Assembly (NCBI RefSeq): GCF_020532675.1
Contig: NZ_JAJAVE010000001.1
Location: forward strand, 1,736,001-1,800,000
Source of the DNA: Methylobacillus gramineus
GTDB lineage: Bacteria; Pseudomonadota; Gammaproteobacteria; Burkholderiales; Methylophilaceae
Reading direction: 5' to 3'
Length of the DNA stretch: 64,000 nt
Shown piece by piece: positions 55,659-64,000 of the stretch. Position 1 is the stretch's first letter; each line of letters starts with the position of its first letter. Below the pieces are notes generated by a model. That model saw nothing but the letters and a program-made list of their open reading frames with translations. It did not search any database and had not been told where the DNA came from. The translations under genes were made by a program, and so were the position numbers.

Positions 55659-56492
55659 CTAAAACGTACGCCTGATGTAGGCAAAGAATTTGTTATCGCC
55701 AGTTTTATATCCGGCGCTGGTCACATACCAGTCATCATTGGCATCTGTAGCAATATAACTCATGCCTGCATTCCAGCCTTCTGAGTTGGCAATGGCAAAG
55801 TCCTTGTTCACACCCACAGAAATATCGGTGTAATCCGCTACCGAGTAATTCCTCACCGATTGATGTCCCACATGCAGCAGCACATTGAGTCCATAGAATG
55901 GCAATGGTGCATCATAGTTTAGCTCGATGTAGTTGCTGCCCCTGGAGTCCCCTGTGCCTGTCGTATGATTACCAATCTGAGTGTTCCCGTAAGATTGGGT
56001 ATTGACGCCAAACCAATCTGTCAGGGCATAGGAATACTTGATCGCAAAATCCTTATAGTTCAGTGCAACATTCACTTCTGTCACATTGGCTGACTGATTG
56101 GCGATCTTTTCGTTATCAGGATAATAAAACTGCAGGAAACCAGGGGTAATGGTCAGGTCCTCGGTAACAGGGAAACTGAAACCACCGTAGATATCCACCT
56201 CAAGTGTGTTGCCGTAGATGGCGTCCTTGTGCACATTGGTGCCACCAATCCCCAGAAACAAGCCACTGTCATGTGAGTAATCCACAAAAGCCTGGATAGC
56301 GCCCCGCCCGCGGGCATAAGAAATACCGCGGAACAGGTAATCACTATAAAACCCGAAATTGGTACTGATATGGTGGGGTGACTCTGGTTCCAATGTTGCC
56401 TTTAAATCAGTATCACCCTCTGCTGCCGATGCCGAAATGGAAAGAAAACCAGCCAAACCACAGGCCAGCATGTTCAAACGTTTGGATTGCAT
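55659..56492 (-). CDS. TorF-family putative porin
   Basis: A 277-aa protein with a signal peptide (MQSKRLNMLACGLAGFLSIS, ending ASA-AEG) and a beta-rich mature part with the family hallmark ISTNFGFYSDYLFRGIS; it ends in a C-terminal Phe (IRRTF), as outer-membrane barrels do. ATG 56492 has GGGGAG upstream. The family is often met near ammonium and other small nitrogen-compound transport genes; here it is next to the N-methylglutamate operon, so a role in methylamine uptake is possible but unproved. Confidence 0.83.
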   Translation of the reverse strand: MQSKRLNMLACGLAGFLSISASAAEGDTDLKATLEPESPHHISTNFGFYSDYLFRGISYARGRGAIQAFVDYSHDSGLFLGIGGTNVHKDAIYGNTLEVDIYGGFSFPVTEDLTITPGFLQFYYPDNEKIANQSANVTEVNVALNYKDFAIKYSYALTDWFGVNTQSYGNTQIGNHTTGTGDSRGSNYIELNYDAPLPFYGLNVLLHVGHQSVRNYSVADYTDISVGVNKDFAIANSEGWNAGMSYIATDANDDWYVTSAGYKTGDNKFFAYIRRTF

Positions 56493-56662
56493 TGTGACTC
56501 CCCTTGGTAGCAATAAAAAAAACAGTAGCTACGACAATAAAGAATCACGCTGTCACTTTAAATTATCTTGAAGGAGTATCTCGAAGGAAGTACTCACTAT
56601 GGTGTAATCATTTATTAATACTGGATTTAATCATGATAATTTTGGTAATAGCCATAAAAAAG

Positions 56663-56705
56663 AAGGAGTGCCCTCCAGTCCATATAGGACTGGAGGGCAC
56701 TCCTT
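56663..56705 (-). terminator. 19-base-pair terminator hairpin downstream of the mgs genes
   Basis: AAGGAGTGCCCTCCAGTCC and GGACTGGAGGGCACTCCTT are perfect 19-base arms with loop ATATA. The minus strand continues with CTTTTTTATGG, so it stops transcripts from the methylamine operon. It lies about 200 bases past mgsC, after two other hairpins. Confidence 0.85.
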
Positions 56706-56796
56706 TACTATGCTCCATGAGGGCCAATGGAGCAGGCATCGCTAAATAACAGCCTCTCCATTTTGCCGGTGGAGTCCGTTTTTCTCCATTCCCATT

Positions 56797-56824
56797 AAGC
56801 ACTACTTCTTTGTAAGTAGTGCTT
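56797..56824. repeat. Inverted repeat in the mgsC 3' region
   Basis: AAGCACTACTT and AAGTAGTGCTT form an 11-base-pair stem with loop CTTTGT. It lies between two terminator-like hairpins and has no T tract. It might be part of a processed 3' RNA or a binding site. Confidence 0.7.
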
Positions 56825-56841
56825 GAGCCACTGAACGTAAA

Positions 56842-56882
56842 AAGGCCGGAGTTCTGCTGCTTGTAAGCATAGCTCCGGCCTT
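56842..56882 (-). terminator. First terminator after mgsC
   Basis: AAGGCCGGAG and CTCCGGCCTT form a 10-base-pair stem with an inner GCTT/AAGC pair, and the minus strand continues into TTTTT. It lies 22 bases past the mgsC stop. Confidence 0.88.
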
Positions 56883-56904
56883 CTCAGGCACCAGATGAAT
56901 CAAT

Positions 56905-58239
56905 CTAGAACTGGGTGACTCCTGGAATCCAGTTAGTGCCCGCCAATGGCACCTTGGCCATGGCAGATGCTTCCAGCGTCAAGGCCACCAGGTCTTCTGG
57001 CTCCAGGTTGTGTAGGTGAGATTTGCCACAAGCACGGGCTATCACTTGCGCCTCCATGGTCAGGACCGACAGATAATTCGCCAGGCGACGACCAGCCTTG
57101 ACCGGGTCAACCCGTTTCATCAGCTCAGGATCCTGGGTAGTAATCCCTGCAGGGTCTTTTCCTTCATGCCAATCATCATATGCACCGGCAGTGGTGCCCA
57201 GCTTGTTGTACTCGGCTTCAAGGTGCGGGTCATTGTCACCCAGTGCAATCAGCGCAGCGGTACCAATGGCGACCGCATCTGCACCCAGGGCTAGCGCCTT
57301 GGCGACATCTGCACCGTTCCTGATACCACCGGACACGATCAATTGCACCTTGCGATGCATGCCCAGATCCTGCAAGGCTTGCACGGCTGGACGAATAGCA
57401 GCCAGGATCGGGATGCCCACATGCTCAATGAACACTTCCTGCGTGGCAGCGGTACCGCCCTGCATGCCATCCAGCACCACCACGTCCGCACCGGCTTTGA
57501 CCGCCAGCGCCACGTCGAAGTAAGGACGGGTAGCACCCACCTTGACGTAGATAGGCTTCTCCCAATCGGTGATTTCACGGATTTCGGCAATCTTGATTTC
57601 AAGATCATCAGGGCCGGTCCAGTCTGGGTGACGGCAGGCAGAACGCTGGTCTACGCCCTTGGGCAAACAACGCATCTTGGCCACGCGATCACTGATCTTC
57701 TGCCCCAGCAACATACCACCACCGCCTGGCTTGGCACCCTGGCCGATCACCACTTCAATCGCATCGGCCTTGCGCAGATCATCTGGGTTCATGCCATAGC
57801 GTGATGGCAAATACTGGTAAACAAGGATGGAGGATTGCCCACGCTCTTCCGGGGTCATACCGCCATCCCCCGTGGTGGTACTGGTGCCAACGGCACTTGC
57901 ACCACGGCCCAAGGCTTCCTTGGCCGGTCCTGACAGCGCACCGAAGCTCATGCCGGCAATGGTCACCGGGGTTTTCAGGTGAATGGGCTTCTTGGCAAAC
58001 CGGTTGCCCAGGATCACATCCGTGCCGCATTTCTCACGATAGCCTTCCAGTGGGTAGCGACTGATGGATGCACCGAGAAACAGGAGGTCGTCAAAGTGCG
58101 GCAACTTGCGCTTGGCACCTGCGCCACGAATATCATAAATACCGGTAGCAGCCGCACGGCGGATTTCCGCCGCGGTGTTCTTGTCGAAAGTGGCCGAGTA
58201 ACGTGGCTCGGTTTGCGGGATTTTTGGGGCGTCGCTCAT
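56905..58239 (-). CDS. mgsC: N-methylglutamate synthase, FMN-binding glutamate-synthase-like subunit
   Basis: A 444-aa protein resembling the FMN half of glutamate synthase. GMSFGALSGPAKEALGRGASAVGTSTTTGDGGM, GQGAKPGGGGMLLGQKIS and VKVGATRPYFDVALAVKAGADVVVLDGMQGGTAA are family segments. In MgsABC it would couple the glutaminase-type subunit to formation of N-methylglutamate from methylamine (or its glutamyl carrier) and 2-oxoglutarate/glutamate. The cysteine cluster that holds the 3Fe-4S centre in GltB is absent around AGITTQDPELMKR. It starts 2 bases after mgsB. Confidence 0.92.
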   Translation of the reverse strand: MSDAPKIPQTEPRYSATFDKNTAAEIRRAAATGIYDIRGAGAKRKLPHFDDLLFLGASISRYPLEGYREKCGTDVILGNRFAKKPIHLKTPVTIAGMSFGALSGPAKEALGRGASAVGTSTTTGDGGMTPEERGQSSILVYQYLPSRYGMNPDDLRKADAIEVVIGQGAKPGGGGMLLGQKISDRVAKMRCLPKGVDQRSACRHPDWTGPDDLEIKIAEIREITDWEKPIYVKVGATRPYFDVALAVKAGADVVVLDGMQGGTAATQEVFIEHVGIPILAAIRPAVQALQDLGMHRKVQLIVSGGIRNGADVAKALALGADAVAIGTAALIALGDNDPHLEAEYNKLGTTAGAYDDWHEGKDPAGITTQDPELMKRVDPVKAGRRLANYLSVLTMEAQVIARACGKSHLHNLEPEDLVALTLEASAMAKVPLAGTNWIPGVTQF

Positions 58240-58241
58240 GA

Positions 58242-58934
58242 TTAATAATCTCCTGCGTTATCGACGTGGAAGTTGTATAGCTTGCGAGCAGAACCCAGCA
58301 GAGTGAAGCTGTCAGGGTCTGCATCCTGGTGGCCAGACTCAGCCAGCAGGTTCACCAAAATCTGGCGAGACTCGGCATCCATGGGTTTTTCCTCACAATC
58401 AGCCCCCAGGCTCTGGATGCTGCCGCGCACAAAGATACGGGCTTCATACAAGGAGTCGCCCAGTGCTTCCCCAGCATCGCCCAGGATGACCAGGTTGCCA
58501 GCTTGTGCCATAAAAGCGGAGAAGCTGCCGACAGAACCACCCACCACAATGTTGACGCCCTTCATGGAAATCCCGCAACGCAAGCCAGCATCGCCATCGA
58601 TGACGAGCAAACCACCATTGGCAGTGGCACCTGCCGCATTGGAGGCAAAGCCTTTCACATGGACACGGCCGGACATCATGTTCTCAGCCACGCCGGTGCC
58701 AGCACTGCCTTCAATCACGACATTGGCGAGTTGATTCATGCCCGCAGCGTAATAACCGGCATGGCCCTGGATCGTGACATTGACGTCAGACTTGAGTCCC
58801 ACGGCAATATTGTGCGATCCATTCGGATTGGCCACTGTGACCGTCTTGCCATTGAGTTCAGCAGCATCGCTGTGCAGGTATTGATTGACCTCGCGCAGGG
58901 TGTGCTGGTCCAGATCAAACGTTATAGTTTCCAT
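58242..58934 (-). CDS. mgsB: N-methylglutamate synthase, GXGXG-domain subunit
   Basis: A 230-aa protein equal to the C-terminal right-handed beta-helix (GXGXG) domain of glutamate synthase alpha subunits. Repeating Gly-x-x-Gly-x-Gly turns (GHAGYYAAGMNQ, GSAGTGVAENMM, GDAGLRCGISMKG, GSVGSFSAFMAQ, GDAGEALGDSLY) run through about 70-185. It is structural and helps line the ammonia or methylamine tunnel. It overlaps mgsA by 13 bases, with AAGGAG as ribosome site inside mgsA. Confidence 0.92.
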   Translation of the reverse strand: METITFDLDQHTLREVNQYLHSDAAELNGKTVTVANPNGSHNIAVGLKSDVNVTIQGHAGYYAAGMNQLANVVIEGSAGTGVAENMMSGRVHVKGFASNAAGATANGGLLVIDGDAGLRCGISMKGVNIVVGGSVGSFSAFMAQAGNLVILGDAGEALGDSLYEARIFVRGSIQSLGADCEEKPMDAESRQILVNLLAESGHQDADPDSFTLLGSARKLYNFHVDNAGDY

Positions 58935-59818
58935 ACGTACATCTCCTTTGGTGCAGGCTCAAATACCTTTGCGTTCTTGATATCAGGCAGGTGTGCCAGG
59001 GAACGGAACTCGGAAGCAATCGCCACGTAATCATCATGCTCGGCCACAATGGCTGGCTTGCAGGCAAATGGATCCCGCACCAGCGCAAGCTGATCCTTGG
59101 TACCCATCAGCAGGGTATAAAACCCATCCAGCTCGTCAAAGCCATGTTCCAGGGCTGTCTTCAGGTCATCGCCCTCACGCATGCGCCATTGCAGAAAGCG
59201 GCAGGCAGCCTCGGTATCATTGTCGGTCTCAAACGTAATACCCTCATACTCAAGCTTGCGACGGATGCTATGCGCGTTGGACAGGGAACCGTTATGTACC
59301 AGGCACCAGTCTTCACCTGCAGTAAACGGGTGGGCATGGGATGGTGTGATGGCAGATTCAGTTGCCATGCGGGTATGGCCTACCAGGTGGCTACCGGAGA
59401 GCTTGGAGAAATCATATCGACTCGCTACCTGCGCTGGCGTGCCAGTGTCCTTGTAGATGTCCATCAATTGACCGACAGATAACAGATGCACCTGTGGATA
59501 TGCTGACAGCAGCCATGCCTTGACCTGTTCCGGGCTGACAGAGGTGGTGATCACCGCGTGATTCACCTTCACTTCAATCTCGGCCTTGGTCTTGAGTGTG
59601 CTGTTGAGGTCTGCCCCGAATTTTTTCCAGTCAAAGCTGAGGTCAGCTGAATACAGGCTGAATTTGCGAGCCTCGTCATCCACCGGCGCCCCAAAAATGG
59701 CAAGGCCAGCCGAATCAGGCCCGCGCTCGGTCATGCCTATCAGCATAGGCAGCATCAACTCGCCAATATTGGCACGCATTTTCTGGTTCTTGACCAGTAA
59801 TCCAACGATTCCACACAT
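58922..59818 (-). CDS. mgsA: N-methylglutamate synthase, class II glutamine-amidotransferase subunit
   Basis: A 298-aa Ntn-hydrolase-type amidotransferase. MCGIVGLL gives the catalytic Cys2 after removal of Met1; GHTRMATES, LVHNGSLSNAHSIRR and DNDTEAACRFL are the other active-site segments. It would release methylamine from gamma-glutamylmethylamide (or ammonia from glutamine) for transfer inside MgsABC. It lies 24 bases after gmaS. Confidence 0.93.
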   Translation of the reverse strand: MCGIVGLLVKNQKMRANIGELMLPMLIGMTERGPDSAGLAIFGAPVDDEARKFSLYSADLSFDWKKFGADLNSTLKTKAEIEVKVNHAVITTSVSPEQVKAWLLSAYPQVHLLSVGQLMDIYKDTGTPAQVASRYDFSKLSGSHLVGHTRMATESAITPSHAHPFTAGEDWCLVHNGSLSNAHSIRRKLEYEGITFETDNDTEAACRFLQWRMREGDDLKTALEHGFDELDGFYTLLMGTKDQLALVRDPFACKPAIVAEHDDYVAIASEFRSLAHLPDIKNAKVFEPAPKEMYVWKL

Positions 59819-59842
59819 GATGTTCTCCTTCAGAATCCAAAT

Positions 59843-61222
59843 TTAGAAAAACTCTATGTATCGATTGATTTCCCAATCCGATACATGTCGTTGATAGTCG
59901 ATCCACTCAGAGCGCTTGAGCTTGATGAACTCCTCGGTAAGGGAGTTACCCAAGGCATCGCGTAACACCTGGTTAGCTTCAAGCTGATCCAGGGACTCAT
60001 TGAGGTTTTGTGGAAGAATGCCTATGCCTTGCTGCTTCATTTCGGCAAAGGACAGGTCAAACAGGTTAATGGAGTGACCAGCGCCAGGATTGAGCTCTCG
60101 CTTTACGCCATCCAGGCCAGCGGCAATCACGGCAGCCGTCGTCAAATAAGGGTTACAGCTACCATCAGGCAAACGCAACTCCAGGCGACCATAAGGAATG
60201 CGCACCATGGTGGAGCGATTGTTGTTCCCATATGAGATATAGGCCGGAGCCCAGGTAGAGCCTGTCAGGGACTGGCTGACTACCAGGCGCTTGTAAGAGT
60301 TGACCGTTGGGGCCGCCAGCGCAGTCAGTGCTGGCGCATGGTGCAGGATGCCGCCCAGGAAGTGATACGCCAGTTGGGACAGTCCATGGCCGGTCTTGTC
60401 TGAGTCATCATGGAACAGGCTTTTTTTGCCATCGCCTATGGACATGTGCATATGCATGCCGTTGCCAGGGCGATTGCCAAAGGGCTTGGGCATGAATGAG
60501 CAGATCATTCCAAGTTCATTGGCAATATGGCTGGCCGCCATCTTGAACAGGATGTAGTCATCCGCGCTACGCAGGCAGTCTGCATAGGTGTAGTTGATCT
60601 CGAACTGGCCGTTGGCATCCTCATGGTCTATCTGGTAAACATCAAGGCCAGCCGCAATCAGGGACTCGGTCAGGCGCTCGAGGAATTCAGACTGTCGCGT
60701 CATGCCCTTATAGTCATAACAAGGCTTTTGCAGGATATCACTGTCATCACAGGGATGAATGCCACCCTTCTCGTCTTTCTTCAGCAAGGAGAACTCTGGC
60801 TCCAAGCCGGTAAACAGCGTCCATCCATTGGCACTCAGGCGATCTATCTGCTTTTTCAGCACCACGCGTGAGTCATATTCATACGGCTTGTCTTCCACAT
60901 GCCCATCACAAATGATGCGTGCATAACCGGCTTGCCAGGGAATCAGGCTGAGCGTGGATAAATCCCCCACGGCCATGTAGTCAGGGCCATTGGGCAGAAT
61001 ACCCATCCCCCAGATCGCACCACCAGCAAAACCAGCGCCACCTTTCAGGATGGATCCCAAATGAGCGGCAGGTACTGACTTCACCTTGGCCACACCATGA
61101 ATGTCCACAAACTGCGCCAGCACGTATTTGACATTATTTTGCGCCAGGAACTGCTCAGCTTGAGCCAGTTCCTGGACAGGAGTGCTTGGTTGATATGTGA
61201 ACTTTCCATCTACTGTTTTCAT
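59843..61222 (-). CDS. gmaS: Gamma-glutamylmethylamide synthetase
   Basis: GmaS (459 aa) makes gamma-glutamylmethylamide from glutamate, methylamine and ATP. It has the full glutamine-synthetase fold: metal ligands in GLEPEFSLL (Glu141, Glu143), the [14 protein letters not shown] segment, the ATP signature [16 protein letters not shown] (about 246-261) and [20 protein letters not shown]. Gene context, between mgd and mgs genes, decides for GmaS over ordinary GlnA. The position of the adenylylated Tyr of enteric GS (NLYDL) is Phe388 (NLFDL), so GlnE-type control cannot act there. Confidence 0.94.
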   Translation of the reverse strand: MKTVDGKFTYQPSTPVQELAQAEQFLAQNNVKYVLAQFVDIHGVAKVKSVPAAHLGSILKGGAGFAGGAIWGMGILPNGPDYMAVGDLSTLSLIPWQAGYARIICDGHVEDKPYEYDSRVVLKKQIDRLSANGWTLFTGLEPEFSLLKKDEKGGIHPCDDSDILQKPCYDYKGMTRQSEFLERLTESLIAAGLDVYQIDHEDANGQFEINYTYADCLRSADDYILFKMAASHIANELGMICSFMPKPFGNRPGNGMHMHMSIGDGKKSLFHDDSDKTGHGLSQLAYHFLGGILHHAPALTALAAPTVNSYKRLVVSQSLTGSTWAPAYISYGNNNRSTMVRIPYGRLELRLPDGSCNPYLTTAAVIAAGLDGVKRELNPGAGHSINLFDLSFAEMKQQGIGILPQNLNESLDQLEANQVLRDALGNSLTEEFIKLKRSEWIDYQRHVSDWEINRYIEFF

Positions 61223-61251
61223 ATAACTCTCCGAGTCCGATCAATTCATTT

Positions 61252-61929
61252 TTAGAGACTGAAGTAGTTGCCTACTCCAATGGGTCCGCCACTGTGTTCG
61301 CTAGCGATGCCTGCCATGAATTCCCACAAATATGGACCATACGAACTATCACACCACACCCTGTAGCGGGCCTCCCCCTCCAGGTCCTGGTGTATCAGGA
61401 CTACACTTACCCCGGCAAATTGAGTCATGATGACTTCTTGTGTGCCCAGGGCAGCGCGAGTTAAATCAATTGAACATACTTCTACCAACAACTCCTGTAC
61501 CGCACTGCCGCTCAATACCAACGACGCTTCAACATGAGGTACCAGGTATACACCTGCCCGCTTTGCATCTGCTTTAAGTAGCTTTTCGCAAAGATTGCCG
61601 TCCGGCGCATCCTCAATCAGGAATTCACTGCCACCCAGCCTCAACACCAGGTTGCCATCTGCGTCAGCCACCCAGCTGTTGGACTGCGTCGGAATGTCCA
61701 CACCCTGGTCTTGCAACCATTGCGCGGCATGACGCCCCTTGACTCCAAACTTGCCGAGAAAACTGGCGTCAGCAATTCCCAATAATTCTTTTCTGATTTC
61801 TTCTACATCCTTGTCCACAAACTGCGTGACCACCTGCATGCCGTTGATGACACCCCAGGAACCTAGTCCGGCTGAAAATGCATGGGCGATCGGGGTGATG
61901 AATTTGTCTGTCTGCATGGCGATGCTCAC
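61252..61929 (-). CDS. mgdD: N-methylglutamate dehydrogenase, gamma (SoxG-like) subunit
   Basis: A 225-aa protein related to the gamma subunit of heterotetrameric sarcosine oxidase. It has the tetrahydrofolate-enzyme-type fold remnants seen in SoxG (ADASFLGKFGVKGRHAAQWLQ, DCSY-like end segment WEFMAGIASEHSGGPIGVGNYFSL). It packs against the alpha subunit rather than being catalytic. It overlaps mgdC by 4 bases and lies 29 bases before gmaS. Confidence 0.85.
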   Translation of the reverse strand: MSIAMQTDKFITPIAHAFSAGLGSWGVINGMQVVTQFVDKDVEEIRKELLGIADASFLGKFGVKGRHAAQWLQDQGVDIPTQSNSWVADADGNLVLRLGGSEFLIEDAPDGNLCEKLLKADAKRAGVYLVPHVEASLVLSGSAVQELLVEVCSIDLTRAALGTQEVIMTQFAGVSVVLIHQDLEGEARYRVWCDSSYGPYLWEFMAGIASEHSGGPIGVGNYFSL

Positions 61930-64000
61930 TTTTGCATTGCAATAAAATGGGAAGAAACCACGGTGGCGCTGACTAACGCCCCACTGTCAGCACGAATCTG
62001 AAATCGTGATTCCAGCGCACTATGGTCAGGTGCCACGTAGGCAAATCCAATCACGCGACCTACCGTCCTGGAATAAGCGATACTGGTCACACGGCCTTCA
62101 ATCTCACCATCGCGTATCACCAGGTTGCACTCAAACGGCATCTCCCCGGCATAGCCTGCATCCAGCGCAAACGCCACCAGGATTTTCTTCAATGGCCGCT
62201 TGGCAATAATCTGCAGACTGCGCTTGCCAATGAAGTCGGGCTTGTCCAGGCTGAGGGCATGGTCAGCACCAATCTCGTAGGGGTTGGTGAGGCCGTCGGT
62301 ATCAATACCCGGCATGGCATGACCCATTTCCAGCCGCAGCAAGCGTTGGGCATCAGTGCCAAAAGGCTTAAGCCCCAAGGCATGACCTGCCCCCATCACC
62401 CGCTCCCAGACAAACGCGGCCTGTGGAGTGGGGATATGCAACTCATAAGTGGTATCCGAGACAAAGACCACGCGGATCAAGCGTACTGGCACGCCAGCAA
62501 TTTCAGCCTCGCATATGCTCTGGGCCGGCATTGCGCTTTCATCCAGGCTGACATTGACGAGGCCGGACAACACTTGCCGAGCCAGTGGGCCAGCGATATT
62601 GATAGCGGCATAAGAACCGGTAACATTGACCAGACCAATATCCAGTTGCCACATCTGCTGCCAGCGCTGCATTTCACGGTAAACAGCTGCAGCATTGGAA
62701 GTACCGGAAGAGAGATAGAACAAATCGTCTGCCAAGCGATGGGCCAGCCCATCGTCTATCACCACGCCGGATTCATCCAGCAACATGGTGTAGCGCGAAG
62801 AGCCAACAGGCTGGACGCTGTAACTGCCAGTGAAGAACCGTTCCAGGAACAGTGCAGCATCCGGGCCGTGTACTTCGATCTTGCCAAAGGAACTGCTATC
62901 GATAATGCCGGCCTTGGTCCTCACTGCCTCGACTTCTGCCAGCACGGTATCCGCCAGACTGAGGCCAGGCACCTGGTAATAGGCCGCACGCTTCCAGGCA
63001 CCCACATCCGTAAACACTGCACCAAGCTTGTGGTTCATATCGTGCAATGGTGTCAGGCGATGTGGATGGAAACCACGACCACCGAGGTGACCTATGGGTG
63101 TGGGGTGGAAGAACGGGCGTGAAGTGGTGGTACCGATCTGCTCCACTGGCACGCCACGCACGCGGGCCAGGATACGGATGGCATTCATGTTGGAATGCTT
63201 GCCCTGGCTGGGGCCCATGCCCACCGTGGTAAAGCGCTTCATTAGCTCAATGTTGTCAAAGCCTTCCTTGGCCGCATTGATGAAATCCTTGACCTGGATA
63301 TCCTCATCAAAATCGACAAAGTTCTTGCCCTTGGGATGCGGTACCACAGGGTATTCATGGCTTTGTGCGGTGTTTGAAGGGGATACAGATGACAGTTCAG
63401 GTGTACCCAGGCCAATGTGGCGCAGAGCCAGCGAAGCCGCCCGCGCACCATCCTGGACTTTCTGTTCCAGCGCATAGACCCCATTGACGCGACCAGCGGC
63501 AAAGATGCCAGCAGGCAGCTTGTTGGGCACAAACTGGTGCACACCATAGTCGTAGCGCATGGCGGTGCCAGCCTGGTACAAGAGGTTGGCCGCAGGGGCC
63601 CAGCCAGCACACATCGCCACGCCGTCGCAGTCTATCGTGACCTTGCTGCGGGTCAGCGCTTCATTAAGTTTTTCATCATATTCCGCCACGGTCACGGACT
63701 TGACGCCAGTCTTTCCTGCATTGGGCTGTACTTCATAAATACAGCTGCCGCTGATTGTCTTGACGCCACGGCGTGCAAGCTGAGCTGCCAATGGCCCATC
63801 CTTGGCATCACTGCGCAAATCCACCACGGCCGCTACCTTGATACCAGCTTCCAGCAAGTCTTGCGCCACGCGGTAGCCATAATCATTAGCGGTAAACACC
63901 ACGCCATTGCTGAAAGGCTTGACGCTATAACGATGCAACAGGCGCTGGGCGGCGGAACCCAGCATGACACCGGGAATATCGTTGTTCCTGAACACAGGGG
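61926..64000 (-). CDS. mgdC: N-methylglutamate dehydrogenase, alpha (SoxA-like) subunit (partial)
   Basis: The C-terminal about 690 residues of a protein related to sarcosine oxidase alpha subunit; the 5' end lies beyond the window. The visible N-terminal part is the dinucleotide-binding oxidoreductase domain (TIDCDGVAMCAGWAPAANL, FAAGRVNGVYALEQ), followed by a Cys-poor linker and a GcvT-like aminomethyltransferase domain (about 300-680 of the visible part; GKIEVHGPDAALFLERFFTG). MgdABCD oxidises N-methylglutamate and passes the methyl carbon to tetrahydrofolate. mgdA and mgdB would lie upstream, outside the window. Confidence 0.92.
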   Translation of the reverse strand, partial: PVFRNNDIPGVMLGSAAQRLLHRYSVKPFSNGVVFTANDYGYRVAQDLLEAGIKVAAVVDLRSDAKDGPLAAQLARRGVKTISGSCIYEVQPNAGKTGVKSVTVAEYDEKLNEALTRSKVTIDCDGVAMCAGWAPAANLLYQAGTAMRYDYGVHQFVPNKLPAGIFAAGRVNGVYALEQKVQDGARAASLALRHIGLGTPELSSVSPSNTAQSHEYPVVPHPKGKNFVDFDEDIQVKDFINAAKEGFDNIELMKRFTTVGMGPSQGKHSNMNAIRILARVRGVPVEQIGTTTSRPFFHPTPIGHLGGRGFHPHRLTPLHDMNHKLGAVFTDVGAWKRAAYYQVPGLSLADTVLAEVEAVRTKAGIIDSSSFGKIEVHGPDAALFLERFFTGSYSVQPVGSSRYTMLLDESGVVIDDGLAHRLADDLFYLSSGTSNAAAVYREMQRWQQMWQLDIGLVNVTGSYAAINIAGPLARQVLSGLVNVSLDESAMPAQSICEAEIAGVPVRLIRVVFVSDTTYELHIPTPQAAFVWERVMGAGHALGLKPFGTDAQRLLRLEMGHAMPGIDTDGLTNPYEIGADHALSLDKPDFIGKRSLQIIAKRPLKKILVAFALDAGYAGEMPFECNLVIRDGEIEGRVTSIAYSRTVGRVIGFAYVAPDHSALESRFQIRADSGALVSATVVSSHFIAMQK

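Noticed and set aside
56608-56802. Minus-strand ORF of 64 codons downstream of mgsC
   Set aside because: It runs through a perfect 19-base-pair terminator hairpin and has no good ribosome site.
1-64000. CRISPR arrays, IS elements and rRNA genes
   Set aside because: No regularly spaced direct repeats, no transposase-like proteins and no rRNA sequence were seen in reading the window.

Overview
The window looks like chromosome of a methylotrophic betaproteobacterium, most probably a member of the Methylophilaceae. This is an inference from gene content: the right end carries a gamma-glutamylmethylamide / N-methylglutamate operon for methylamine use, and the housekeeping neighbourhoods (cysS-TPR-L,D-transpeptidase-ppi-ppi-lpxH, nusB-ribH, clpS-clpA, secD-secF) are of betaproteobacterial type. 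No species name can be proved from the sequence alone.

Layout. 0-7 kb: end of secD, secF, a CorC/HlyC-like CBS protein, the N-degron protease parts clpS-clpA, then pyrD and a GST-like gene on the minus strand. 7-13.7 kb: a czcCBA heavy-metal RND efflux operon closed by a PII-like gene and preceded by a small exported protein. 13.7-23.7 kb: cysS, cell-envelope and folding genes, lpxH, a GAF/HD-GYP protein with an FHA protein, nusB-ribH, tag. 23.7-29 kb: an OFA-type MFS transporter, phoBR behind a good Pho box, an exported trypsin-like protease and a YnfA-like membrane protein. 29-37 kb: a strong sigma-54 promoter driving a small exported protein and an exported M20 amidohydrolase; a very large FAD/Fe-S oxidoreductase; a TlpA-like thioredoxin, hemJ, and a one-helix membrane protein. 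37-43 kb: SRPBCC and TetR genes, a PfkB kinase, a glycine-zipper lipoprotein, the ornithine-lipid pair olsB-olsA, apaH, and tRNA-Arg(CCG).

43-50.5 kb is the accessory part. It starts directly after the tRNA and holds a DUF3526-type ABC exporter, a gene remnant, a small ORF, a decayed tRNA-Leu-like piece with a long hairpin, a conspicuously AT-rich gene coding for a P-loop ATPase fused to a PD-(D/E)XK nuclease-like domain (candidate anti-phage or genome-defence protein), and a broken piece of rlmF. 50.5-56.5 kb: an OsmC-YcaO fusion with an ASCH-domain gene, a TonB-dependent receptor and a TorF-type porin.

56.6-64 kb: on the minus strand, in transcription order, mgdC (cut by the window edge), mgdD, gmaS, mgsA, mgsB, mgsC, then strong hairpins. 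GmaS joins methylamine to glutamate, MgsABC makes N-methylglutamate, and Mgd oxidises it to a one-carbon unit and glutamate; together they release nitrogen and carbon from methylamine.

Regulatory themes visible in the DNA are phosphate control (Pho box at phoBR, a weaker candidate at olsB), sigma-54 control of the amidohydrolase operon, and several palindromes that could be operators.
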